Shown: in pieces, positions 50,707-58,869 of the stretch | How positions within the stretch are numbered: position 1 is the first letter of the stretch | Layout of the letters: every line of letters starts with the position of its first letter | Assembly: GCF_014596565.1 (NCBI RefSeq) | Contig: NZ_NOIN01000008.1 | Location: 186,001-250,000 of the forward strand | Reading direction: 5' to 3' | DNA from: Pseudomonas sp. PSB18 | Lineage (GTDB): Bacteria > Pseudomonadota > Gammaproteobacteria > Pseudomonadales > Pseudomonadaceae | DNA length: 64,000 nt | Made by a program: the position numbers and the translations under genes | Notes under the pieces: model-generated | Database searches by the model: none | Seen by the model: the letters and a program-made list of their open reading frames with translations, nothing else | What the model was told of the DNA's origin: nothing

Positions 50707-51174
50707 ATGGCAAGGCGATTGACGGCGGCACTGGCATTCATGGGCATCCTGTTGCTCGCCGGTTGCGGAAACGACTACGGGGTCGACCAGAATGGCCAGG
50801 CGATCGACTCGCAACGGCTGGACAAGCAGTGGCTGGTCATCAACTACTGGGCCGAATGGTGCGCACCGTGCCGTACTGAGATCCCGGAGTTCAATGCCTT
50901 GGCCGAACAGCTCAAAGGGCGCAACGTCGGTGTGTTCGGGGTCAATTTCGATCAGGTGCAGGGCGAGGAGCTCAAGAGCGCCAGCGACAAGATGGGCATC
51001 CGATTCACCGTGCTGGCCCGGGATCCGGCCGAGATCTTCGACCTGCCGCGCAGCGAAGGGTTGCCGGTGACCTACATCATCGACAACGAGGGCAAGGTGC
51101 GCGAGCAATTGCTGGGCGAGCAGACGGCTGTGGGGGTGATGGCGAAGCTCAAGGCGTTGCAGGCACTTAAATAG
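50707..51174 (+). CDS. TlpA-family thiol-disulfide oxidoreductase, lipoprotein
   Basis: 155 residues. A signal peptide with lipobox LLLAGC is followed by a thioredoxin fold with WCAPC active site in NYWAEWCAPCRTEIPEF and the cis-Pro GLPVTYIIDNEG. It is probably membrane-anchored in the periplasm and may keep Cys residues reduced for cytochrome maturation or similar. Diverges from arsC. Confidence 0.92.
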   Translation: MARRLTAALAFMGILLLAGCGNDYGVDQNGQAIDSQRLDKQWLVINYWAEWCAPCRTEIPEFNALAEQLKGRNVGVFGVNFDQVQGEELKSASDKMGIRFTVLARDPAEIFDLPRSEGLPVTYIIDNEGKVREQLLGEQTAVGVMAKLKALQALK

Positions 51175-51204
51175 CACTTTGTGGCGGGGAGGTTGTGAGG
51201 GCTG

Positions 51205-51235
51205 TTGTGGCGAGGGGATTTATCCCCTCGCCACA
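51205..51235. repeat. Second-family REP hairpin, compact form
   Basis: TGTGGCGAGGGGATTTATCC with its inverse directly after, between convergent genes. Confidence 0.87.
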
Positions 51236-51257
51236 ATGAATTACACCCGTACCAGGC

Positions 51258-51662
51258 TCAACCCTCTTCCAGCCACCACCGCAGCGGCTTGCCCTGGGCC
51301 GGCCAGAAGCGTACTTGCTCGATGGGCGAGATGTCCCAGCGTTCAACCTTTTCCAGTGCCCGCAAGAACCGCGACTCCTGCTCCATCACGGCCGGACCGC
51401 AGAGTTTGCGGGTGCTGCCGATCTTGCCGAAGCTCAGGCGGTGGCCTTCCAGGGTATAGGGGGCGAACCAGTGATTGCAGCCGGCATTGCCATAGGCCCG
51501 GCCATCCTCCCCCAGGGTGATGGTCAGGTGGCTGTAGTCCATCAATGGCCGTTCACCGATCCATTCCAGGATGTAGCTGCGGTTCTGTTGCAACTGTACA
51601 GGTTCGGCGGCACAGCCCATCAGGCTCATGCCGATCAACGCGGACAGGGCCAGACGTTTCAT
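51258..51662 (-). CDS. META-domain lipoprotein
   Basis: 134 residues, signal with lipobox (LIGMSLMGC), then a META/HslJ-like domain with ITLGEDGRAYGNAGCNHWFAPY and KLCGPAVMEQESRFLRAL. The two Cys may form a disulfide. It starts exactly on the stop of the upstream gene (ATGA overlap), so they form an operon. HslJ-type proteins are linked to outer-membrane integrity; exact role unknown. Confidence 0.9.
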   Translation of the reverse strand: MKRLALSALIGMSLMGCAAEPVQLQQNRSYILEWIGERPLMDYSHLTITLGEDGRAYGNAGCNHWFAPYTLEGHRLSFGKIGSTRKLCGPAVMEQESRFLRALEKVERWDISPIEQVRFWPAQGKPLRWWLEEG

Positions 51663-52096
51663 CAGGCGGCTTCCCTGCACGTCGGGCACAGGTGTTTTTC
51701 ACCCGCGGTGGCCCAGCCCAACTCGGCGATACGCGCGCTGGCGGCCGGTTTCTGGGCCTTGACGCCAAGCTTGGCGTCAACAGCAAACTCGAAGCTCAGT
51801 TCCTTGGCGCAACCGTCGCAATTGACCTGCCAGGTGTGGATTGCCAGTTCGCCGAACACCGGACCGGTGGTCATGGCGGTCCATTGGCCCATGGGCTTGA
51901 GCAGGTGGCGAACGGTGTCCACGGTCAGGCGCATGGACAGATCCTTGCTGCCTTTGAGGGTGACCAGCAGTACATCGTTGGCCTGGATCGAACCGCCGTT
52001 ACCGGTGACCTGATAGCGGCCCGGCGCCAGTGCGCGGACTTCGGTCAGGGTGTGCTGCGGGTTCATCAGGGTGTAGCGGAAATCGTGCTCGGCCAT
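51662..52096 (-). CDS. Unknown protein with paired CxxC motifs
   Basis: 144 residues, no signal peptide. It has CDGC in the middle (VNCDGCAKEL) and CPTC near the end (HLCPTCREAA), a likely zinc-binding pair. I start at MAEHDFRYTL since the upstream frame looks non-coding. It is the first gene of a two-gene operon with the META lipoprotein. I do not recognise the family. Confidence 0.82.
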   Translation of the reverse strand: MAEHDFRYTLMNPQHTLTEVRALAPGRYQVTGNGGSIQANDVLLVTLKGSKDLSMRLTVDTVRHLLKPMGQWTAMTTGPVFGELAIHTWQVNCDGCAKELSFEFAVDAKLGVKAQKPAASARIAELGWATAGEKHLCPTCREAA

Positions 52097-52174
52097 GGGT
52101 CCTCCAAAATAGGCGCGACATGCTAGCACGCGGTATGGGTGGGGATGGTCCGGATGCGACGAACACCGCCCTCC

Positions 52175-52250
52175 TTGTGGGAGCGAGCCTGTCAGTTGAC
52201 ATTGATGCCGACTGATCTGCCGCTATCGCGAGCAGGCTCGCTCCCACAGG
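52175..52250. repeat. REPIN with a truncated left half
   Basis: The left copy breaks off as GTGGGAGCGAGCCTGTCAGT, while the right inverted copy is intact, so the hairpin is partial. It lies between the ldh gene and the CxxC gene. Confidence 0.85.
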
Positions 52251-52271
52251 GGGCTGGTGTTGTAGTTGGTT

Positions 52272-53261
52272 TTAGTCGTTCACCAGGTTTTGTGGCGTGC
52301 CGTTCGCCCAGGCGGCGATGTTGTCCAGGGTGGTCGCGGCGATTGCGTCCAGCGCTTCATGGGTCAGGAACGCCTGGTGCGCGGTGATCACCACGTTGGG
52401 AAAGGTCAGCAGCCGTGCCAGCACATCGTCCTGCAAGGGCTGGTCGGAGCGGTCCTTGAAAAACAGTTGAGCCTCTTCCTCGTAGACGTCCAGCCCCAGA
52501 TAACCCAACTGACCGCTTTTCAGCGCTTCGATCAGGGCCGGTGTGTCCACCAGGCCGCCGCGCCCGGTATTGATCAGCATGGCGCCGGGCTGCATCGTCG
52601 CCAGCGAATCGGCATTGATCAGGTGCCGGCTGTGTTCGTTCAGCGGGCAGTGCAGGCTGATGATCTGCGCTTGCGCCAGCAGATCGGCCAAGGGCAGATA
52701 GCGGGCCCCCAGGGTTTCGACCTGAGGGTTGGGATAAGGGTCACAAGCCAGCAAGCGGCAACCGAAGCCGGCCATGATCCGTGCGAACGTCGCGCCGATC
52801 TGTCCGGTGCCGACCACGCCGACTGTCTTGCCCACCAGGTCGAATCCGGTCAGGCCATGGAGGCTGAAGTTGCCGTCGCGGGTGCGGTTATAGGCGCGGT
52901 GCAGGCAGCGATTGAGTGCCATGATCAATGCCACCGCATGTTCGGCCACCGCATGAGGCGAATAGGCCGGCACCCGGACGATGCTCAACCCCAGGCGCCT
53001 GGCGGCGGGCAGGTCGACATGGTTGTAGCCGGCCGAGCGCAGGGCGATCAACCGGGTTCCGCCGTTTGCCAGCCGTTCCAGTACCGGGGCGCTCAGGTCA
53101 TCGTTGATGAATGCGCACACCACCTCGTGCCGTTCGGCCAGGGCCACGGTGTCCAGGTTCAAGCGGGCTGGCTGGAATTGCAGTTCAAGGCCGGCGGGTA
53201 GCGGGGCTTTGATGAAACTGTCTCGATCGTAGGTCTGGCTGCTGAAAAGAATCGCGCGCAT
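52272..53261 (-). CDS. ldhA: 2-hydroxyacid dehydrogenase (fermentative D-lactate dehydrogenase type)
   Basis: 329 residues, NAD-dependent. The dinucleotide motif VVGTGQIGATFARI, substrate Arg in IALRSAGYNHVD and catalytic His in ITAHQAFLTHEAL agree with LdhA-like D-2-hydroxyacid dehydrogenases. The position before gacS is the usual one in pseudomonads. Lactate specificity is the family's but not certain here. Confidence 0.9.
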   Translation of the reverse strand: MRAILFSSQTYDRDSFIKAPLPAGLELQFQPARLNLDTVALAERHEVVCAFINDDLSAPVLERLANGGTRLIALRSAGYNHVDLPAARRLGLSIVRVPAYSPHAVAEHAVALIMALNRCLHRAYNRTRDGNFSLHGLTGFDLVGKTVGVVGTGQIGATFARIMAGFGCRLLACDPYPNPQVETLGARYLPLADLLAQAQIISLHCPLNEHSRHLINADSLATMQPGAMLINTGRGGLVDTPALIEALKSGQLGYLGLDVYEEEAQLFFKDRSDQPLQDDVLARLLTFPNVVITAHQAFLTHEALDAIAATTLDNIAAWANGTPQNLVND

Positions 53262-53328
53262 GGCGGCCTCCTGGCACTTTGAATCGTGTCAGCTTAGCCG
53301 CCATCGACCTTGGGTTTATTGCCTTGGA

Positions 53329-56079
53329 TCAGGCGCTGATGCGGGCCTCGCTGGCCAGGCGATCGATGGCCCGATCCAGGTCTTCCAGGGCGCCGCTGGC
53401 CTTGGGGTCCTGTTGCTTGAGCAAGGTTTCGCTGCGTTGGCAGGCGGCGCGCAATTGCGGGACGCCGCAGTAGCGTGTGGCGCCATGCAGGCGATGGACC
53501 CGCTCGATCAGGGCGTTGTGATCGTTGGCCTCGCTGGCCTGGCGAATCGCTTCGCGGTCGGCTTCCAGGGAGGCCAGCAGCATCGCCAGCATGTCTGCCG
53601 CCAGATCGGCCTTGCCAGCGGCCAGACGCAGGCCTTCTTCATGATCGAGCACCAGCAGTTCGCTGCCGCCCTGGGCGTCGAAGCCTCGCTCCGGGGATTG
53701 ATTGCGCAGGGCCAGGCCGGTCCATTTGAGCACCACCTGGGCCAGTTGCCGCTCGCTGATGGGTTTGGTCAGGTAGTCGTCCATGCCGCTTTGCAGCAAG
53801 GCGCGCTTTTCGTTGGCCATGGCGTGGGCAGTGAGGGCGACGATCGGCAACGGTGTGCAATGCCGCTCGCTTTCCCACTGGCGGATGGCCTCGGTGCTCT
53901 GGCGACCGTCCATGCCGGGCATCTGTACGTCCATCAGAACCAGGTCGAAGGTTTCCTTCTGCACGGCCTGGACCGCGGCATAGCCGCTTTCCACTGCCAG
54001 CACTTTGGCACCCATGTCTTCGAGCAGGGTTTGCACCAGCAACAGGTTGGCCGGGTTGTCGTCTACGCACAGGACCTTGGGGGCGCGGCTGGCCACCGGC
54101 TCGTTGGGTTCGTTGCGCGGCGGGCGCGGGTTGACCAGGTCGGACAACGAGCGGCGCAACTTACGGGTACAGGCCGGCTTGGCCTGCAACTGGCTGTGGG
54201 GGTTGGGTACCGAGAGGTGGTACAGGGTCTGCTCGGTGGTCGGGCACAGCACCAGGACCTTGCAACCCAGGTGCTCAAGGTCCCAGATATGCTGGTTGAG
54301 GCGCTCCGGCGGCATGTCGTTGCTGGTGATGCCCAGCACGGCCAGGTCGATGGCCTTGTCGGTCTGGTGGGCGATGGTCACGCCATTGGTCAGGTTTTCC
54401 AGGGTATTGAATGGCGTTACCTGCAAGCCGCAGTCTTCCAACTGGTGCTGCAAGGCCTGGCGGGCCAGTTCGTGGTTTTCCAACAGGGCCACGTGGCGAC
54501 CCAGCAACGGTGGACCGGGCAGGTCCTCGGCGTCGTCACGGGTCTTGGGCAGGCGCAGGCTGATCCAGAATTCCGAGCCTTCGCCCGGTGTGCTGTCGAC
54601 CCCGATCTCGCCACCCATCTGTTCCACCAGGCGCTTGGAAATCACCAGGCCCAATCCGGTGCCGCCCGGCTGCCGCGACAGCGAATTGTCAGCCTGACTG
54701 AACGCCTGGAACAGCGCCCGCACGTCCTGGTTCGACAGGCCGATACCGGTGTCCTGGATGCTGATGCGCAGTTGCACGCTGTCTTCGTGTTCGTCTTCGA
54801 GCATGGCCCGGGCGACGATGGTGCCTTCGCGGGTGAACTTGATGGCGTTGCTGACCAGGTTGGTGAGGATCTGCTTGAGTCGCAGCGGATCGCCCACCAG
54901 CGACAACGGGGTGTCGCGGTAGACCAGGCTCACCAGTTCCAATTGTTTGGCATGGGCGGCGGGGGCGAGGATGGTCAGGGTGTCCTGCAACAGGTCCCGC
55001 AGGTTGAACGGAATGCTGTCGAGCACCAGCTTGCCGGCCTCGATCTTAGAAAAATCCAGGATCTCGTTGATGATGCCCAGCAGGCTGTCGGCGGACTTTT
55101 CGATGGTGCCCAGGTAATCGAGCTGGCGCGGGGTCAGTTCGCTTTTCTGCAGCAGATGCGTGAAGCCGAGGATGCCATTGAGGGGCGTACGGATTTCATG
55201 GCTCATGTTCGCCAGGAATTCGGACTTGATCCGGCTGGCCTCCAGGGCCTCCTTGCGGGCCAGATCCAGCTCGATGTTCTGGATCTCGATGGTCTCCAGG
55301 TTCTGCCGCACGTCTTCGGTGGCCTGGTCGATGCTGTGCTGCAGTTCTTCCTGGGCGTTCTGCAAGGTGCCGGCCATGCGGTTGATGCCTGACGCCAGCT
55401 CATCCAGCTCCTGGCTGCCCAGCGGCGGCAGGCGGGTTTCCAGATGACCGTCCTTGAGTTGCGCCACGGCCAGCTTGATCTGGCTCAGCGGTCGGTTGAT
55501 CGTGCGGCCCATGCGCAGGGCAAGCAACCCGGTCAGGCCCAGGCCGGCGGTGATCAGCAACAGGCTGGCAAACAGGCTGCGGTAACCGCGCAGCAGCATG
55601 CCGCTGTGGGACAACTCCAGCTCGACCCAGCCCAGCAGGCGGTCGGCTTCTTCGGGGATCAGTTCGCCGGCGAGGTTGCGATGTTTGCCGAATACCGGCA
55701 GCAGGTAGCGCGTGGCATCGTTGCCGGTGCGTTGCAGCAGTTGGGCACTGTTGCCCTCCGGTGCACGGTTGAGCATGGTCGGGCCGGCGTGGGCCAGGGG
55801 CGTGCGGTCCGGGGCGAGGAACGTCACGGCGCGCACGTCCGTCTGCTCGAGGGATTGGGTAGCGATGCGTTCCAGCAGGTCGCTGTCCTGGCGACTCATG
55901 GCCGGGGCGACCAGTGGAGCAAGCTGTTCGGCGATCATCTCGCCACGCTGCAGTAACTGGGCATGCAGGTCCGATTGCTGCATCCAGGTGAAATAGCCGC
56001 CCAGGACCAGCGCCATCAGGCTGGTCGGCAACAAGGTCAGCAACAGCACGCGGCCTTTGATTCCCAGTTTCTTGAGCAC
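53329..56079 (-). CDS. gacS: Hybrid sensor kinase GacS
   Basis: 916 residues with GTG start (VLKKLGIKGRVLLLT), preceded by AGGAGAC. TM1 near 12-32, periplasmic loop, TM2 near 165-190, HAMP, HisKA with phospho-His 294 (ANMSHEIRTPLNG), HATPase (LKQILTNLVSNAIKF; GGTGLGLVISKRL), receiver with Asp 717 (LVLMDVQMPGMDG) and C-terminal HPt with VHRLHGATRYCG (His 862). It signals to GacA, inducing Rsm small RNAs that sequester RsmA, which is also in this window. Confidence 0.96.
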   Translation of the reverse strand: MLKKLGIKGRVLLLTLLPTSLMALVLGGYFTWMQQSDLHAQLLQRGEMIAEQLAPLVAPAMSRQDSDLLERIATQSLEQTDVRAVTFLAPDRTPLAHAGPTMLNRAPEGNSAQLLQRTGNDATRYLLPVFGKHRNLAGELIPEEADRLLGWVELELSHSGMLLRGYRSLFASLLLITAGLGLTGLLALRMGRTINRPLSQIKLAVAQLKDGHLETRLPPLGSQELDELASGINRMAGTLQNAQEELQHSIDQATEDVRQNLETIEIQNIELDLARKEALEASRIKSEFLANMSHEIRTPLNGILGFTHLLQKSELTPRQLDYLGTIEKSADSLLGIINEILDFSKIEAGKLVLDSIPFNLRDLLQDTLTILAPAAHAKQLELVSLVYRDTPLSLVGDPLRLKQILTNLVSNAIKFTREGTIVARAMLEDEHEDSVQLRISIQDTGIGLSNQDVRALFQAFSQADNSLSRQPGGTGLGLVISKRLVEQMGGEIGVDSTPGEGSEFWISLRLPKTRDDAEDLPGPPLLGRHVALLENHELARQALQHQLEDCGLQVTPFNTLENLTNGVTIAHQTDKAIDLAVLGITSNDMPPERLNQHIWDLEHLGCKVLVLCPTTEQTLYHLSVPNPHSQLQAKPACTRKLRRSLSDLVNPRPPRNEPNEPVASRAPKVLCVDDNPANLLLVQTLLEDMGAKVLAVESGYAAVQAVQKETFDLVLMDVQMPGMDGRQSTEAIRQWESERHCTPLPIVALTAHAMANEKRALLQSGMDDYLTKPISERQLAQVVLKWTGLALRNQSPERGFDAQGGSELLVLDHEEGLRLAAGKADLAADMLAMLLASLEADREAIRQASEANDHNALIERVHRLHGATRYCGVPQLRAACQRSETLLKQQDPKASGALEDLDRAIDRLASEARISA

Positions 56080-56495
56080 ACTTGTCTCCTGCATCCAGCG
56101 GTCTGATCGACTTTGCGCGCATCCGGCACGCAACATCTGCGCAGTGTAGCGATTTGCAGGCGGGCAATCTCCGTAAAATTCATGTCGCCGTGCATCCGTA
56201 CCGTTGGGCGATCATCCGCTGCGATAAGCGGCGCTGGCGTCTGGAACGACCGGCTATCGCGTCTGTGCAGAGGTGACCCTGTTCCATGCATGCGATAGGA
56301 CACCGCCGTGGTCCGTACTTATCAGCACGAGTGCGTGGGCTCGACAGAGCGTAGGAGATATAGCCGCAACCAAGTGGGGCGCTTGGTGGATTCCACTTAT
56401 ATCTTTCGGTTATAGGCGCTTGATTTTGAGTGATATGGAGCGCCGACGTTTGCCGGTATGATAGGCGCCCCCGCAGCCCGGATTGCGAATACGCC
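56080..56495. other. Intergenic region between gacS and cysM
   Basis: 416 bp between divergent genes. TATGAT at 56457-56462 might be the cysM -10, without a good -35. No gene is seen. Confidence 0.5.
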
Positions 56496-57398
56496 ATGAC
56501 TGTGCAATACCCCACCATCGCCGATTGCGTCGGCAACACCCCGCTGGTCCGTTTGCAGCGCCTGCCCGGCGTGACCAGCAACACGCTTCTGCTCAAGCTC
56601 GAAGGGAACAACCCGGCGGGTTCGGTCAAGGACCGGCCGGCGCTGTCGATGATCACCCGTGGCGAATTGCGCGGGCAGATCCAGCCCGGTGACACGCTGA
56701 TCGAGGCGACCTCCGGCAACACCGGGATTGCCCTGGCGATGGCGGCGGCGATCAAGGGCTACAAGATGATCCTGATCATGCCTGACAACTCCAGTGCCGA
56801 GCGCAAGGCCGCGATGACCGCCTACGGCGCCGAGTTGATCCTTGTCACCAAGGACGAAGGCATGGAAGGCGCCCGGGACCTGGCCGAGCGGATGCAGGCC
56901 GAGGGTCGCGGCAAGGTGCTCGACCAATTCGCCAACGGCGACAACCCCGAGGCCCACTACACCAGCACCGGTCCCGAGATCTGGCGCCAGACCGACGGCA
57001 CCATCACCCATTTCGTCAGCTCGATGGGCACCACCGGGACCATCATGGGCACTTCGCGCTACCTGAAAGAACAGAATCCGAACGTGCAGATCATCGGCCT
57101 GCAGCCGATGGAAGGCGCGTCCATCCCCGGCATTCGCCGCTGGCCCGAGGAATATCTGCCGAAGATCTACCAGGCCGACCGTGTGGACCGCATCATCGAC
57201 ATGGCCCAGAGCGAAGCCGAGGACGTGACCCGTCGCCTGGCTCGCGAAGAAGGCATCTTCTGCGGCGTGTCGTCCGGCGGTGCCGTGGCGGGCATGCTGC
57301 GTTTGTCCAAGGAAGTGGAAAACGCGGTGATCGTCGCGATCATCTGCGACCGCGGTGATCGCTACCTGTCCACCGGCATTTTTGACGCGCCCAACTGA
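56496..57398 (+). CDS. cysM: Cysteine synthase B CysM
   Basis: 300 residues, PLP enzyme that makes cysteine from O-acetylserine and sulfide or thiosulfate. PLP Lys in NNPAGSVKDRPALSM, EATSGNTGIALAMAAA and GVSSGGAVAGMLRL are typical. I start at MTVQYPTIADCVG. It diverges from gacS, and rlmD begins at its stop. Confidence 0.96.
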   Translation: MTVQYPTIADCVGNTPLVRLQRLPGVTSNTLLLKLEGNNPAGSVKDRPALSMITRGELRGQIQPGDTLIEATSGNTGIALAMAAAIKGYKMILIMPDNSSAERKAAMTAYGAELILVTKDEGMEGARDLAERMQAEGRGKVLDQFANGDNPEAHYTSTGPEIWRQTDGTITHFVSSMGTTGTIMGTSRYLKEQNPNVQIIGLQPMEGASIPGIRRWPEEYLPKIYQADRVDRIIDMAQSEAEDVTRRLAREEGIFCGVSSGGAVAGMLRLSKEVENAVIVAIICDRGDRYLSTGIFDAPN

Positions 57399-58768
57399 TG
57401 GCCAAGCATGAAAGAGGCTTGCGCTTCCAACCCAGCGGCGGAAGCCGGGCCCCACAAGTGCCGACCGGCAAGAAACAGCGCCTGATGATCGAGCGTCTGG
57501 CCAACGATGGCCGGGGCATCGCTTTTGTCGATGGGCGCACCTGGTTCGTCATTGGCGCACTGGCTGGCGAAGAGGTCGAGGCGCGGGTGCTGGGGGCTCA
57601 TGGCAAGGTGGTCGAGGCGCGTACCGAGCGGGTGTTCCAGGCCAGTGAACTGCGCCGCGCTGCGCCGTGCATTCATGCCGGTCGATGTGGCGGTTGCAGC
57701 GTTCAACACCTGCCCCACGACGAACAGCTCGCCCTGAAACAGCGCATGCTCGCCGAGCAATTGTCGCGGGTTGCCGGTGTGGCGCCGGAGGAATGGGCCG
57801 CGCCGCTGAGCGGGCCGGAATTCGCTTACCGGCGCCGCGCCCGCGTGGCGGTACGCTGGGACCAGAAAGCGAAGAAACTCGAGGTCGGGTTTCGTGCCGT
57901 CGGCAGCCAGGACATTGTCGCCATTGGCGATTGCCCGGTGCTGGTACAGCCTTTGCAACCGATCATGAGCCGCTTGCCGGACATGCTTCGCCGCTTGAGC
58001 AAACCCCAGGCGCTGGGGCATGTGGAATTGTTCGCCGGCTCGTCCCTGGCGGTATTGCTGCGGCACATGGCGCCGCTGTCGGAAGCCGACCTGACGATCC
58101 TCAAGGATTTCTGCGCATCCCACGGAGCTCAACTGTGGCTGCACGGCGAAGGCGAGCCACAACCGGTCGAACCTGGATTGACCCTGGGCTATCGCCTGGA
58201 CACCTGGGACCTGGACCTGGCTTATCGGCCGGGGGATTTCATCCAGGTAAACGCCGGGGTCAACGAGGCGATGGTCGCCCAGGCTCTGCAGTGGCTGGCG
58301 CCACGATCCGAGGAGCGGGTGCTGGATCTGTTCTGCGGCCTGGGCAACTTTGCCTTGCCGTTGGCCCGGTGCGTGCGTGAGGTGGTGGCCGTGGAAGGCG
58401 TGCAAACCATGGTGGATCGGGCGGCGGCCAATGCCGTCAGTAATAATTTGCATAACTCTGCCTTTTTTCAGGCCGATTTATCCCAGCCACTGGCGGGTGC
58501 CGAGTGGATCGGCGAAGGCTTTTCTGCGGTACTCTTGGACCCACCCCGTGACGGTGCTTTCGAGGTGGTGCGCAAGCTGGCGTCCCTGGGCGCCAAACGG
58601 TTGGTTTATGTATCGTGCAACCCGGCAACTTTGGCCCGGGACACGGTCGAATTGATCAAGCAGGGCTACCGGTTAAAACGTGCCGGGATTCTCGATATGT
58701 TTCCTCAAACGGCGCATGTCGAGGCCATGGCGTTATTTGAAGCGAGCCAGGATGGCTTGTCCGACTGA
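57398..58768 (+). CDS. rlmD: 23S rRNA (uracil(1939)-C5)-methyltransferase RlmD
   Basis: 456 residues (RumA). An N-terminal TRAM domain (about 27-85, RLMIERLANDGRGIAF) is followed by a 4Fe-4S Cys cluster (CIHAGRCGGCSVQ) and a SAM methyltransferase domain with VLDLFCGLGNFALPLA, LDPPRDGA and the catalytic Cys in YVSCNPATLARD. The start codon ATG overlaps the cysM stop by one base. Confidence 0.95.
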   Translation: MAKHERGLRFQPSGGSRAPQVPTGKKQRLMIERLANDGRGIAFVDGRTWFVIGALAGEEVEARVLGAHGKVVEARTERVFQASELRRAAPCIHAGRCGGCSVQHLPHDEQLALKQRMLAEQLSRVAGVAPEEWAAPLSGPEFAYRRRARVAVRWDQKAKKLEVGFRAVGSQDIVAIGDCPVLVQPLQPIMSRLPDMLRRLSKPQALGHVELFAGSSLAVLLRHMAPLSEADLTILKDFCASHGAQLWLHGEGEPQPVEPGLTLGYRLDTWDLDLAYRPGDFIQVNAGVNEAMVAQALQWLAPRSEERVLDLFCGLGNFALPLARCVREVVAVEGVQTMVDRAAANAVSNNLHNSAFFQADLSQPLAGAEWIGEGFSAVLLDPPRDGAFEVVRKLASLGAKRLVYVSCNPATLARDTVELIKQGYRLKRAGILDMFPQTAHVEAMALFEASQDGLSD

Positions 58769-58869
58769 CCCGTTCGTGCCAACCCGCCACAGCCCTGGGC
58801 GGAAACACGGGCAACGAAGGTCAGCGATGTTGACGCATTGAATCTGCGTCGTAGGGAAGGTAAGTAAAG

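Noticed and set aside
53260..55392. 710-codon open frame antisense to gacS
   Set aside because: Shadow of a high-GC gene; GacS is fully supported on the minus strand.
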